Source of the DNA: Rotaria sp. Silwood1 | Lineage: Eukaryota; Rotifera; Eurotatoria; Philodinida; Philodinidae | Direction: 5' to 3' | Assembly (NCBI GenBank): GCA_905250075.1 | Contig: CAJNOP010000022.1 | Location: 1,327,981-1,391,980 of the forward strand | DNA length: 64,000 bases | In this document: positions 1 through 11,300 of the stretch, one piece after another | Layout: every line of letters begins with the position of its first letter | Position numbering within the stretch: the stretch's first letter is position 1 | Notes under the pieces: generated by a model | The model's input: only the letters and a program-made list of their open reading frames with translations | Told to the model about the DNA's origin: nothing | Databases searched by the model: none | Made by a program: the position numbers and the translations under genes

Positions 1-798
1 TATGAAATTTAGATAAATTGGGTTGAAACTTGTAATGCGTGTAGGTCAACTATAGTGCAATGTGATTGAAAAATCTCAGCGAAAAATCTCTTAACGGGCT
101 TGAGTGGTATAGAAACTTTAAGTTTTTCCTGCACAACACTTCAATATACTTCCTATTTGAGCTAATGGACTCATCTTTTATATGGATAAATATCGCAGAC
201 TTGACTTCACTTCAATGCAATAACATCCTAAGTTGTTCATCCAAATGAGAAAAATATATTTCCTAGTATGATTTTCGCCAATTTTCCTTATTTGTATGGG
301 CATGTTAATATTGTATTCCATGTAATTGAAGCTTAAACAATGATATTTGTCTACAGAAAAAGATGAGTCTATTAGTTCTAATAGGAAGTGCATTGAAGTC
401 TTTTACACGAAGAGCTGATAATTTATATACAATTGAAATTCTCTAAGAAATTTTTTTGATGAAATTTTTAGAGTAGATTGCATTACCTTTGAGTTATATA
501 AACTACAAACTTTGCAAATAAAATATTCTTGGGACTGTTATAATCCTTGGTTTCTCTATTTGGATCATTTATGAAATAACTACAGTGGAATGAGATCTAA
601 AGTTATTGATTTTGTATGTAGAAAAATAGAGAAACTTGAATAAACTCTAATGCATATTTTCAATTTTTATTTATTGAAATATTTTAGAATTAAAAATTGT
701 AGTAAAAAAAGCTAATTCTAGCTTCAAAATCATTTAGCCACGTAAATAAAGCATGATAGAGTTCAATTTATTGATACAAATGTCAAAGAAGCGTTCAA
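1..798. other. No gene recognised
   Basis: AT-rich sequence with only short open frames (60-71 codons) that lack recognisable domains or credible splice partners. It lies downstream of the PRUNE1-like gene, which is on the minus strand. Confidence 0.6.
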
Positions 799-2501
799 TT
801 AAATAAAGTCTTTGATAAATTTTTCAATAAGCGGTAATATTTGTTTACGAGACGCATGAACATTTTTTTGATCAAATAATTTAATATGTGATTGATTTAT
901 CGGTAAAACATGTTCGTGTAAATCAAGTTTAAGTTCTTTGTTTTGAATATATTCACTAAGCGGCTGTATGTATTCAATCTTTTTAATATAAAAACCTAAT
1001 TGACGTTTTGTTTCTTCATTCTTCACTTCTACAGATGTCATAATAACACCATCAGCATTGTCATTTTTTGATAAAAATTCATGTATATCATTCAATATTT
1101 TTAATTCTGCAATCAATTTCTAAGAAAATAATAAAATTGAAATAAAAAGAATATTCTAACATTCTTCTCTCCACAGAATAGAAGTACAGCTTCAAGTCTA
1201 TTCAAGTGTTACTTCTTAGCTGTATCTAATATCGGTTTTTCTAAATGTTTTTCTATTAATGATCAAACAAATTTCTTTTGTCAGTCAACTATTTAGAAAC
1301 TAACGAATAGGAAAATAGGCATACTTTATTATTCATTCTGTTATGAGAGATTATACACAGTCTAGAAATGAAATATTGAAAATTCTAATTTATCGAATTT
1401 TGTACACTTCTGTGCTTGTTAGCAAATCAAACCATTGGTACAACACAAAAAAAGTTGATTGCAATAGAAGCCTAGTGAAGTACTATTCTCTGGGAAGGTT
1501 TACATAGATTTACCTCAACTGTATAATTCATTGGTAAACTAGACATAATAAGACGAAAATTTGGTGTAACAATTTGTTTAGCATCTTTTTGTAATAAATC
1601 TTGAACCGATAACCCTATATATTTTGAATATTTAGATTTATTTTTTTTTGTTTGTTTTCAATATTTCATTACCTGTTACATCACAAGAACTTTGTCTTAA
1701 ATTTGTATATAGTTCTAAACTATCAGTAGATGGTGAACGAAAGCTTTGAAGTTTAGCATATATTTGTCGATCTTTTTCTGTTGTTTTACCAGCACTTGGT
1801 GAAAAATTAATGGTATCAAATAAAATTGGTCCTTGAATAAATTTTAAAGATATTTGTTTTGTTTCTATTTCTTTCGTTAATTTATTTACCAGTTAATAAA
1901 TATGCGATTTCTTCTGTTATTTCAAAATTTGATTCAAATAATTTTTCAGCAATCAGCGTACAACATGAACCAACAGGTTCAATTTTAATTGCCGATGAAC
2001 TAGGTTAATAAAATACAATAGAAGAATTATCTTCTTTTTTGTTTGAAAAAAAAAAAAAAGATTTTCAATACTTTTGTAAAATAATTGAATCTTTTTTTAT
2101 TTGATGATGATCAATGATTTCTATTACAACTTTATTTAATTGTGAACGTAAATAATGATGATCAACAAGAATTATTTCAAGTTTATTTTGATCATATAAT
2201 TCATTCAAATTAATATCATCAATAAATATAACATTTGAATAATATTCTTTGAAAAACCAACGAATTTCAGTACGTAAACGAAATGTTGATGGATTAGTAT
2301 TCATTACAGGTAAATAAAGAATTTCATTTTGATTTGAACAAGTCTAATTTTAAAAATTAATAATTAAATCCAATAATTTTATTTTATTTAACATACAGTA
2401 TGAAGAAAATATGCATAGACACAAGCACTTACAGTTGAATCCAGGTCACAAGATTCATTACCCAAAACAATGCGTATCAGACGAAATTGATTAAGGTTAG
2501 T
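799..2501 (-). CDS. PRUNE1: PRUNE1-like DHH exopolyphosphatase/phosphoesterase (5' end uncertain)
   Basis: Six exons join in phase: 2501-2397, 2343-2072, 1999-1890, 1831-1673, 1614-1514 and 1119-799, giving about 355 residues. The order of motifs is that of animal Prune, a DHH-superfamily phosphoesterase: an N-terminal VLGNESCDLDST metal-binding motif, then LVDHHYL and EIIDHHQ in exon 2, EPVGSCCTLIAEKL in exon 3 and PILFDTINFSP in exon 4. The C-terminal exons hold a DHHA2-like region (VQDLLQKDAKQI, then HASRKQILPLIEKF near the end). Family members cleave short-chain polyphosphates or cyclic nucleotides in the cytosol and bind partners through the C-terminus. The first exon seen has no ATG in frame before an upstream stop, so a short 5' exon is probably missing from this model. 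Most introns are 45-75 nt; the last is 394 nt. The long vertebrate C-terminal tail is absent. Confidence 0.9.
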
Positions 2502-3891
2502 CTTTTAGTTGAATATAAGAATATTTTCAATTAATAATGAGGAATATTTTTCTATCACAATGTATTGATTTTCAAGTTCTTACATCCTCATAATTAATTT
2601 TTCAATATAACATATGGAATTTTGATGAAACTATAAGCATAAAACTTTATATTCATCATCAATATTTACTGTTAAAAAGTTCTTTGAAGTCTCAGATTCA
2701 AAATGGGCATTTACCAATCCTGATGGAGAATACTTTTAGATACTCAAATGTGTTTTCAAATTCTTTCTATTTATTACCATCGAGAAGCAAACTTAAAAAT
2801 AGAACGGCTCTAAATTTATGCCTGACAGTATACTTCTTTGGATAATAGAAAGGACTTTTTTTGGAATTGATTCCGTTTTCTTTTTAATTTTTGGAAGTCA
2901 AACTGTGAAGATCTACAAATATCACATCGAATTGTTTAGAGAAACTACCAAAGGATGTAACAGTTATGATAACCTATCCATCGATAATAGCTAACGAAAA
3001 TTTTCTCCGTTGAATGTTTTGTCAAAGAACGTCCATGTTATGAAAATAAAGATTTTCATGTTTGAGAAATTTAAATCTGTTAGTAGTCTACAGAAATAAT
3101 CAAATTCAAAAACTTGAAGAGAGTAATTAAAGATTCAGATGCTTCGACCACGAAAATCTTTGGTTGAACGTAATAGATAATCGTTATTTACACAAAAGAG
3201 ATTTTCCTTGTCGAGGAAGCCGAACTTAAACATATCTCATTAGTATCTAAAAGTAAATACTCTATTATCGAATGGGAAATCTCACAGTTCTGTAGAATAA
3301 AGTATATTGAAAAGAAATTTATTGAGCGATTTTTTACTTAGCTTCATAGAGAATTATTACCATGGATATTTTCAGAAATGTTTCAAAATTAAAAATTTAT
3401 TTTTATGAATTATTAAAGAAAAAACACATCTTCGAAGATACACTTCTATATTTATCTCGAAAAACAACGTTTTTGAGGCAATATCATTCAACATTAATCA
3501 ATACATTGTAGAAAAATATTTATCCTTCTACATGCACATGCTCTTCTCCTACCAACTGTAATTTGGCATATATTAAATAATCATTAAAATTCATTCTTAA
3601 CTTAATACAATCTAGAAATTAAATCAAATTCAATATTACCTGTGACTTGATGTTTTTTTGTTTAAGAAAGTGTGTATATTCAACATGGAAAAGAAAAATT
3701 TGTTAATAGATCTTTTTTGCTCGATTTCGAAATCATTTTTTAAATATTGTGTTGCATAGTTAAACTCATATGTATATATACATACATTAAATCATATAAA
3801 TATTGAACAAAAAAAAGAAAACAAGAGGAATACAAATAATATCTTTTAAAAAAAAAATATATGTTGTATCAGATAAACTGATACGAAAATG
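2502..3891. other. Intergenic, no gene recognised
   Basis: About 1.4 kb of AT-rich sequence between two minus-strand genes. It should contain the missing 5' exon and promoter of the PRUNE1-like gene, but I could not place them. No repeat structure or RNA gene was evident. Confidence 0.5.
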
Positions 3892-4880
3892 TCATTCATG
3901 ATAACTTCGAATCATTGATGTTCTATCATTAGCACGAATTTTTAAATCGACTGGTAATGATAATATAGATTCTGTAAGCATCTTTTTAACATTATCATAT
4001 CTTGGTGTTTCAGCAAGTACAAAACCACTATCACTATTGACATCGACACGACATAATGGACATGTCTGAGATGATGTAGACGATCTTTGAGAAGACCTAC
4101 ATGTATGATAAAATAATATGATTATAATTTGAAATGACAATATATATACAAAAAGAAAACTAACCATTGATGAAAACATTCATCACAAAATTTATGTGTA
4201 CAAGGCAAAACTAAATTTGGTTTACGATCCATACAAATACAACATTCATTATCGTTAGGTAAACTAAAAGATCTATAATAAAAATTAAGATACTAGATAA
4301 AGTATTTTAAAAATGTTATTCCTTTTTTTACGAACAATTTTGCTGTTGAAAATGATGAATTATTTTCATCGGTTGATGATGAATTATATAATGTTGATGA
4401 TGAACATTTTTGTAATATTACTATTTGTTGACATAATGATTGATGTACTGATAAGAATTGTTGTAAATTTAAAACAGTTTCATTCAATTTACTTTGATCT
4501 ACTCTTGAAATCTTAGCAAGAAAAGAAAAATAAGTTAAAATTCTAATAAATAACAATAAAAAGAAAAATTTGTTATCTACTTTTGAACATGTTATACGAA
4601 TAAGTGCTTTCCAAAATATATTTGAATCAGAATTTGGTACAATAGTAAATCGTAAATAGTATGGTTCATCTCTTGTAAATGTTTCTAATGTAGTATTAAA
4701 TTCATTAAGTAAATTAATAAAATCACTATGTCGAAGAAGAATTATTTGTTTTATTTTAAGAAACGTTGGAACGAATTCTAAATTATCAGATGAAATTTTG
4801 TAATCCATTGAATGTCTATTATTCACTTCATCCTCATCATTATCATTTGAATTATCATGGACGCGTTGCTCTTGAGACAT
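3892..4880 (-). CDS. RNF141: RNF141-like C3HC4 RING finger protein (probable E3 ligase)
   Basis: Four exons, about 4880-4581, 4511-4336, 4272-4165 and 4096-3892, give about 262 residues. The N-terminal half matches RNF141 (ZNF230): a segment with FTIVPNSDSNIFWKALIRI followed by a VDQSKLN...LQQFL stretch. The C-terminal half is a RING domain with CCICMD, LPCTHKFCDECFHQW and TCPLCR, supplying all eight C3HC4 zinc ligands. The RING is cut by an intron between CFHQW and the last Cys pair. RNF141 in vertebrates is a testis-enriched RING protein with predicted ubiquitin ligase activity. The exon 2 donor is ambiguous: GTTCGT at 4335 keeps phase, while GTAAAA four bases further on does not. The start at 4880 faces the ALYREF gene, leaving an 833-bp shared upstream region. 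Confidence 0.88.
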
Positions 4881-5713
4881 GATTGTTTTTCTCTTTCTAA
4901 AATGAATGAGATCGATGCATGCAACCCTACTTATTGACTCATTGGGTATTCACTCTACTCTTCCACATGACAACAGATTTAGCCAATCAGATAAGTAGAT
5001 GACCATTAGCAGTTATATTTTTCTTTAATATATTGTAAATAATAGATTTTTAATTGAGAACTAGTATGGAAATTTATTTTCTTCTATTTTCAAAAACTAT
5101 GAAGTGGTTTCTTGTTCAGTCGAAACTTTTGAATAGAGGCCAAATTACCATGATTCTTCAATATGGTTATAAGACAAATAAGCATAGTCATATTTTTCTT
5201 TGTTTGGAAATATTTCCAATCAATAATTTTCATTCATTTATTTTCTTCTTGTCCTCTCCTGGCATTATCATTTTATACTTGTAGTGTTGTTTGGCAGTTT
5301 GTTCGTTTTTTTACTAATTATTATCCCGAGTTGTTCCTCATTTTATCGAAAATATCAAGTATGACATTTAAGAATATATTAGGAAACTAAAAAGTCAAGA
5401 ATGAATAGAATGCATGAGCACAATTCGCTAAATTCGTTCGACGACGAATACCGCGAATGTATGTCCACGGGGTTTACCTCGTCGACGGCAAAAACAAAAT
5501 ACAGCCGGACTGCTGTACAGCTTTTGTGATCGTATTCCATTGCAGTGTTTAATTATACAAAACTACTATATATATTTATTCTTAATATCCAGTTCAAAAT
5601 AATTTAAAACAACAGCCAATGTACCACACAAAAAAATGAAGTTTTTAGATTAACGCCACTTCATCATCATCATCATCATCATTTATTCATAACATTTCGA
5701 AAGAAACATAACA
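4881..5713. promoter_or_regulatory. Divergent intergenic region between RNF141-like and ALYREF genes
   Basis: The two genes start 833 bp apart on opposite strands, so both promoters must lie here or nearby. The stretch 5430-5530 is richer in G+C and CpG than its surroundings and contains CGACGACG and TCGTCGACGG blocks, which could mark a core promoter. No TATA box or initiator can be assigned with confidence. Confidence 0.35.
5660..5682 (+). repeat. (CAT)n microsatellite in ALYREF 5' region
   Basis: Seven uninterrupted TCA/CAT trinucleotides lie about 30 bp before the ALYREF start codon, probably in its 5' untranslated region. Confidence 0.85.
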
Positions 5714-6663
5714 ATGACCGATTCGGAAAAACTTGGTCTTGGACTCGACGATATCATTCGAAGAGATCGCAATACGAATCGACGTGGTGGCCGCGGTGGT
5801 CAGCGAGGATTTCAAGGACGTGGCGGCAGTCGAGGAGGTGGTCAAGTCAACGGATTTCGAGCCCAAGGCGGTGGTGGACTAGTAATAAATCTTTTTTATT
5901 TTTTATTTTTATTATTCTCTTATATATTTCTTGTACATATTTAGCCTCGACCATCAAATGCACCAGCAGGTCGTTGGAAACATGACCTTTATGATGATAA
6001 TACTAATAGAGCTCGAGGTGTACAACGAAATAGTGGTGTTAATAGTACCACGAAATTAATTATATCTAATCTTGATTATGGCGTAACAACAAATGATGTT
6101 CACGTAAAATAGAATTTTTCTTTTATTTTTTTTTGTATATGAATTCATATTTTTATTTGAAGGAATTATTTGAAGATATTGGAGCTGTTCGTGCAGCACA
6201 CGTACATTTCGATGAAAATGGTCAATCGTTAGGTACAGCTGAAGTTATTTTTGAACGTCGTGCTGATGCAAGTACTGCTCAACAAAAATATAATGGTCTT
6301 AATCTTGATGGTAAGTCATATAGCAGCGTAAGAAAAAAATTCACTATGTCATAAACAACTCAATTATTAGGTCGTCCAATGGATATCAAATTAGTAGGTG
6401 GTGTTGATAGTGGATTACCACAACAAACAAATCGTGGTTCATTTGTTAACGGAAATAATAGTGGAAATCAAAGATCAGGTTTTCGTTTTAATAATCAACA
6501 AAATGGAAATCGTGGTGGAACTAATCGATCACGTGGTGGTGGTGGTGGTGGTAATCAACAGGGAAATAGTATTCGTGGGAATACAAAAAAAGAAACTATT
6601 ACTGCTGAAGATTTAGATGCAGAACTTGAGGCATATCGTGCCGAAAGTACACTGAAAAAATAA
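5714..6663 (+). CDS. ALYREF: ALYREF / THO complex subunit 4 mRNA export adaptor
   Basis: Exons 5714-5881, 5945-6103, 6163-6310 and 6371-6663 join in phase to about 255 residues. The N-terminus carries the UAP56-binding motif (LGLGLDDIIRRD), followed by an RGG-rich arm. The central RRM runs from TTKLIISNLDYGV through GTAEVIFERRADA to GRPMDIKLVGG. A second, asparagine- and RGG-rich arm follows, then the C-terminal UAP56-binding motif (ITAEDLDAELEAYRAE). This is the full architecture of Aly/REF, the nuclear adaptor that hands spliced mRNPs from TREX to NXF1. Introns are 59-63 nt. A GT-rich 3' untranslated region seems to follow. It is divergent from the RNF141-like gene. Confidence 0.96.
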
Positions 6664-8356
6664 TGACATCTAATTAATTTTTTTTCATGGTTTTTTTCTC
6701 TTATCTAAAGAAAACTCAATTTTCTCGTTGTCTGTTTTTTTTTTTGTTTTTTCTCTAACATAAAAATGTATTCATATAAAACCATTGAATGTATACACAA
6801 GCAAAGAAAATTTTCAAAACAAACAACAAAAAAACTTCCTGATCTTTGTTTTTCTCTTGTCGTCTTGTGTTCTCTATGTATGTGTTTTTTTCTTTTTCGA
6901 TATAAATATGCTTGTGTGTGCGTATGTGTACTCTTGTAAAAATATTGTGTTAGTAAAACCGGTTGTTTATGCCAGACAAAAGACAAATAACAAAAGTATA
7001 TTATCATTCGAGTTACATTGTTGGAATATTAACCGAGAAGTAATTGAATTGTTAACTTTAAAATGATGCTTAACATTTACAAGATAAAAAAAAATATGAA
7101 GTATTATTAAAAGTATGAGATGTTATATTCATAGATAAGTTTCAGAGCAACTATTTGCTTTGCCTACAAGATATTACTATTGATAAAGCATTTAATATTT
7201 CATGTAAAATACATTCATTTGGGCTGTAATTTTTAAAATATTGTGATAATTCTGAGATCTATTTATGGAGATAATTTTCAGATTGGAAATATAATGAATA
7301 AGTTTTCGTTTTTTTCAAACTATATGAATTTCATTCAGTTTTCTTGCTACATGTATAAAAATAATAACCTTGGTTATTAACGGATTACCATTTGGTGGTA
7401 GAAAAATCGAGCGAAATCCACATGATTAAAAAAAGCCATGAACTTATCATATATACTTCGAACTCAGAAATAGTCAATCACGATGCAATACACTAATGAG
7501 GAAACTACTCGAACTGATACTTTTTGGATTCAAGTTATAACTATTTTACCGAAAAATCAAATAACGTAATTTTAATTTGAAATTTCGCTCATAGGATAGA
7601 TCTGATGACTCTGAGAACATCCAGACTCAATGTTCTATTGTTAAAGTATTTCTTTTCGACTGAAACTTTCAGGATGTTCTCCGAGTCATCAAGTCTATCT
7701 ATGAGCATAAGTTCAGATCAGAGGTTCGTTATTTGACTTTTCAGTAAAAAGATCATAAGCCGAATACAAAGACTGTTGATGGGCACGAAACATTTTAGAA
7801 TATTTGTATTTGATAGAAGCCTGAAAATTAACTTGTAAACATTCAAGATTACTCCTAAATAGTCTTATTGTTCCAACTCTTTGTTATTTAGATATTTCAA
7901 TTATATTTAAACTTTTGTCTGGTTTGTTATATTTATGTTATACAAAATACTAGAAAAAACAATGGACGAAAAGAATAAAAGATCATACTTTTGGAATTTT
8001 CTTTTTTTTCCAACATGTACTGAATAAATCTAAAACGCCCTCTGCTGAATTAGTCTTCTTTTTCTATGGTATTCTATTCATTCGGATTGGTGAAATCTCT
8101 TACAGCTAAGGTAAAATAATGACGAGTAAAAGAGCGATTCAGACATAAATACACATATGTATACGTAGAAGTCGATGATAAAAAGCAGCTAACACTAAAT
8201 AAGACATTTCTATTGATGTAATATTGCATAATTCCTCTGAAATTGCTTGATTCTTTTTCTAGAATTCATAAAAATACCATTGTTCTGTTTGAATAAAAAA
8301 CTAATCATATGACTGCTGGTATGACGATCATCAATAAACATTTTCCGTGTTGTTGA
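6664..8356. other. Intergenic region with one foldback repeat
   Basis: Beyond a probable ALYREF 3' untranslated region, I see no gene. Open frames near 6705-7066 are low-complexity T/GT-rich sequence. A foldback element lies at 7544-7750. The start of the UBE3A transcript should be near 8.2-8.4 kb. Confidence 0.5.
7544..7750. repeat. Foldback (inverted repeat) element, ~79-bp arms
   Basis: The left arm, 7544-7622, starts TTTACCGAAAAATCAAATAA and ends GAGAACATCC. It is matched in reverse complement by 7672-7750, which starts GGATGTTCTCCGAGTCATC. A 49-nt spacer separates the arms, with scattered mismatches. A single related arm is seen at 48551-48620, and the core of the large palindrome at 58.2-58.5 kb has a similar layout. 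This looks like a MITE-type non-coding transposon family; no target duplication could be assigned. Confidence 0.75.
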
Positions 8357-11300
8357 ATGAATTTATTTTTTCATATTCTAGCCAAATTCATTCAACTTTA
8401 TTTTCAACAACTAACGCACGGTTGTGGTATGCAAAAAGAAATTCTTAACATTTTTTGTTTATGTTTAATTCATTTTTTATTAATAGGAAATAATCAATGT
8501 TTAAATATCTATTGTTCATCGAATTCATCATTTAAATATGATCGAAAAATTTTTGAAGATCCAAATAATGCTGCTGCTGAAGCAATTAAACTTACACATG
8601 AATATGGTTCAACTTATTTAGATGAATATATAAATTCAAATTTATTTCTAATAGAAGAAAATCTTCAACAAATAATTAATAAATCGAAAGAAACAAATAA
8701 TTGGACATTACTTCAAAATTTAATTTATTCTGTTTTTTCTAATCGACAAAATTTATCATCAAGTTTTTTACAAAAAACTTTTCCTATGAATATATTACTT
8801 AATAATGAAACTTCTTCATCAGCAAGTGCTACAGCAAAAAGTAAAAAACAAAATTGTTTTCTATTATTAATTAATAAATAATATATTCAAACTAATTTTA
8901 TTTCATTAAAGGTAATTTCTTACATGACTCACGTATAACACTCGAAAATGATGAGATTACATTAGATTTTGACATGATGAAACGTTCAATAAAATTATTA
9001 ATGTCATATGAAGATGAAATATCATCGACAATTAATAATGCATTAGGTGTTTTATTTAAACAAATTTCTAATGAATTATCATCATCAAAAAAAGATGAAC
9101 TTGAAAATGATGCTAATTTTATAAATATATTCTTTATTATATTTCAGTTACCATGTCTATCCGATCCAATATTTATTTTTCATACTGCCTATGCATTTTA
9201 TTCAATTTTCTCGAAATTATCAATTGATATACAAGCAAAATTTGTACGAGTTTTAGCTAAACATAAAGATAGTTTAAATGCTTATGTTGCACATTTACAA
9301 CAATATATTACTATGCATACAGTGAAATGGTGTGATCATACACATATTAATAGTACAAATGAAGCACTATTGTCAAGTGAAAAAGGTAAAAATGCATCAA
9401 ATAGATCAAGTTTAATTGTTCTGAATTATACTCACGCAGTAGTCTCTTCAGATACCTCCCTTCCAATTTCAATAATGTTTTTCTAGAAACAAATCTAGTG
9501 TAGTTCTCTATATGTCTAAAGTTTGAAACCGAAATTCTTACGATTTTTATTAGAAAGCTATGTAGTGTCTATAGACAAAAAAAAATCATTGAAAGCGAAA
9601 AGAGATATCTGAAGAGATTTTTTCATTAGGGCTTTGAAAGGTCGAAAAATGAGTGAATATTTTTTTTGTCAAGATTTTGATGTCATAGGGTATTATATCT
9701 AGCTATGATTCACATGACACTAACGATTTAATGAAGACAAAAATATCGTAAAACTGATTTTTATTAATTTAAATGAATGAGATAAGTTTTTTTTTTGTAA
9801 GTCTATCAGAGAGTGCATATGTTGATCACTGGTTAAAAATAATGTTTTTATTCCAAATCACTAACGAAGATGAAAAAAAGTGATCATCATCACCTATGCA
9901 TTACTTCATTGTGAACTATAAGATAATCATTAGATTCAAAATTTTTATCAAAAGTGAAGAAGCTCCTTATTAATTCAATATTAGATACGTTGAATCTCAT
10001 CATCTTTATGATCTATCTTAATGAACTATTGGAATAAGGACAGATGAAGATCATTTATTAAAATAGTTATTAGCTATTTCATTTGTCAAAATATTTTTGT
10101 TTCCTTGCTGGTAATCCATAAGCTATGAATGGCATACTTCTATAAAAATGACCTTGTTCTGTAAATTATGTATTTACCAAAATTGGTCTTTTACAGATTA
10201 GAGATAATCAGAATAGGAATTATTTTATCAGAAAGATATTCGATAAATTTGTCTAACAAGATATCAATAGAATTGTATTCATGACGACATCAAATGTAAA
10301 AAAAAATTATTTTTACTTTTAATAGGTATGCATGAAGGACTCTATGTATTGCGTATACTTTTCTATGCAAATCTTCTTGGTAGTGAACGTGAAACATTAG
10401 AAATACTTGAAACAGAACGTGAAAATGATCAACGGATGGAAGTTGAATTAATAAATCGTCGTCAACGACATAATGATGATGGTGCTGATGATGGTAATAA
10501 TGACCAGCAAGGACAAGATCAACAACAACAACAACAACAACAGCAACAATCAGGAGAACAAAGAGAAAATAGATCAGAAACAGCAACTATTTCTCCAACA
10601 CGTCATCGATCGTCAAGTTTTTCAATGCGTACATCAACAAGTGAACAAGATGAAATGGAATCAATCTATGAAAATCCATTACAAATAAAACTTGGTCTTG
10701 AACTAAATGAATATCGTCATGGTTATTTACCATTTGATGATTTTATTAATGAATTTGCTAATGAAAAAATCGAAATAAATAAAGAATATCTTGATTTTGT
10801 TCGACAAACACCTGATACTCTTCATTTTTCATTTATTTTATATCCATTCTTTTTATCAACAATTAACAAAATTGGTAGTGGAAAATTATATTATTTTATT
10901 GATTTTATTGTTATTATTTTTTTTCAGCACTTCTTAACATCGAAAATAAAGTACAAATGTACCGACAACGACATACGTCTTTTTTTCATAGTTTATTCAG
11001 TGGTATTCGTCTTGATCCATTTTTTAAAATATGTGTACGACGTAATCATCTTATTGAAGATGCTTTAATCGCTGTATGTTATCATATCTCATTTCTCCTT
11101 AAGCAAGTTTTCTTTCTATAGAAGACAATTTATTTTGTCTAGCTCGAATATCAAGGTATCGAACAACCAGCCGAACTGAAAAAACAATTCTTTGTCGAAT
11201 TCGAAGGTGAACAAGGTCATGATGAAGGTAAGAAAAAAAAAACAACAATTAAAAATATTATATCCTTGATTTTTTTAGGTGGATTATCAAAAGAATTCTT

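Noticed and set aside
6705-7066. Overlapping frames on both strands after ALYREF
   Set aside because: Both are low-complexity T/GT-rich sequence, most likely 3' untranslated region.
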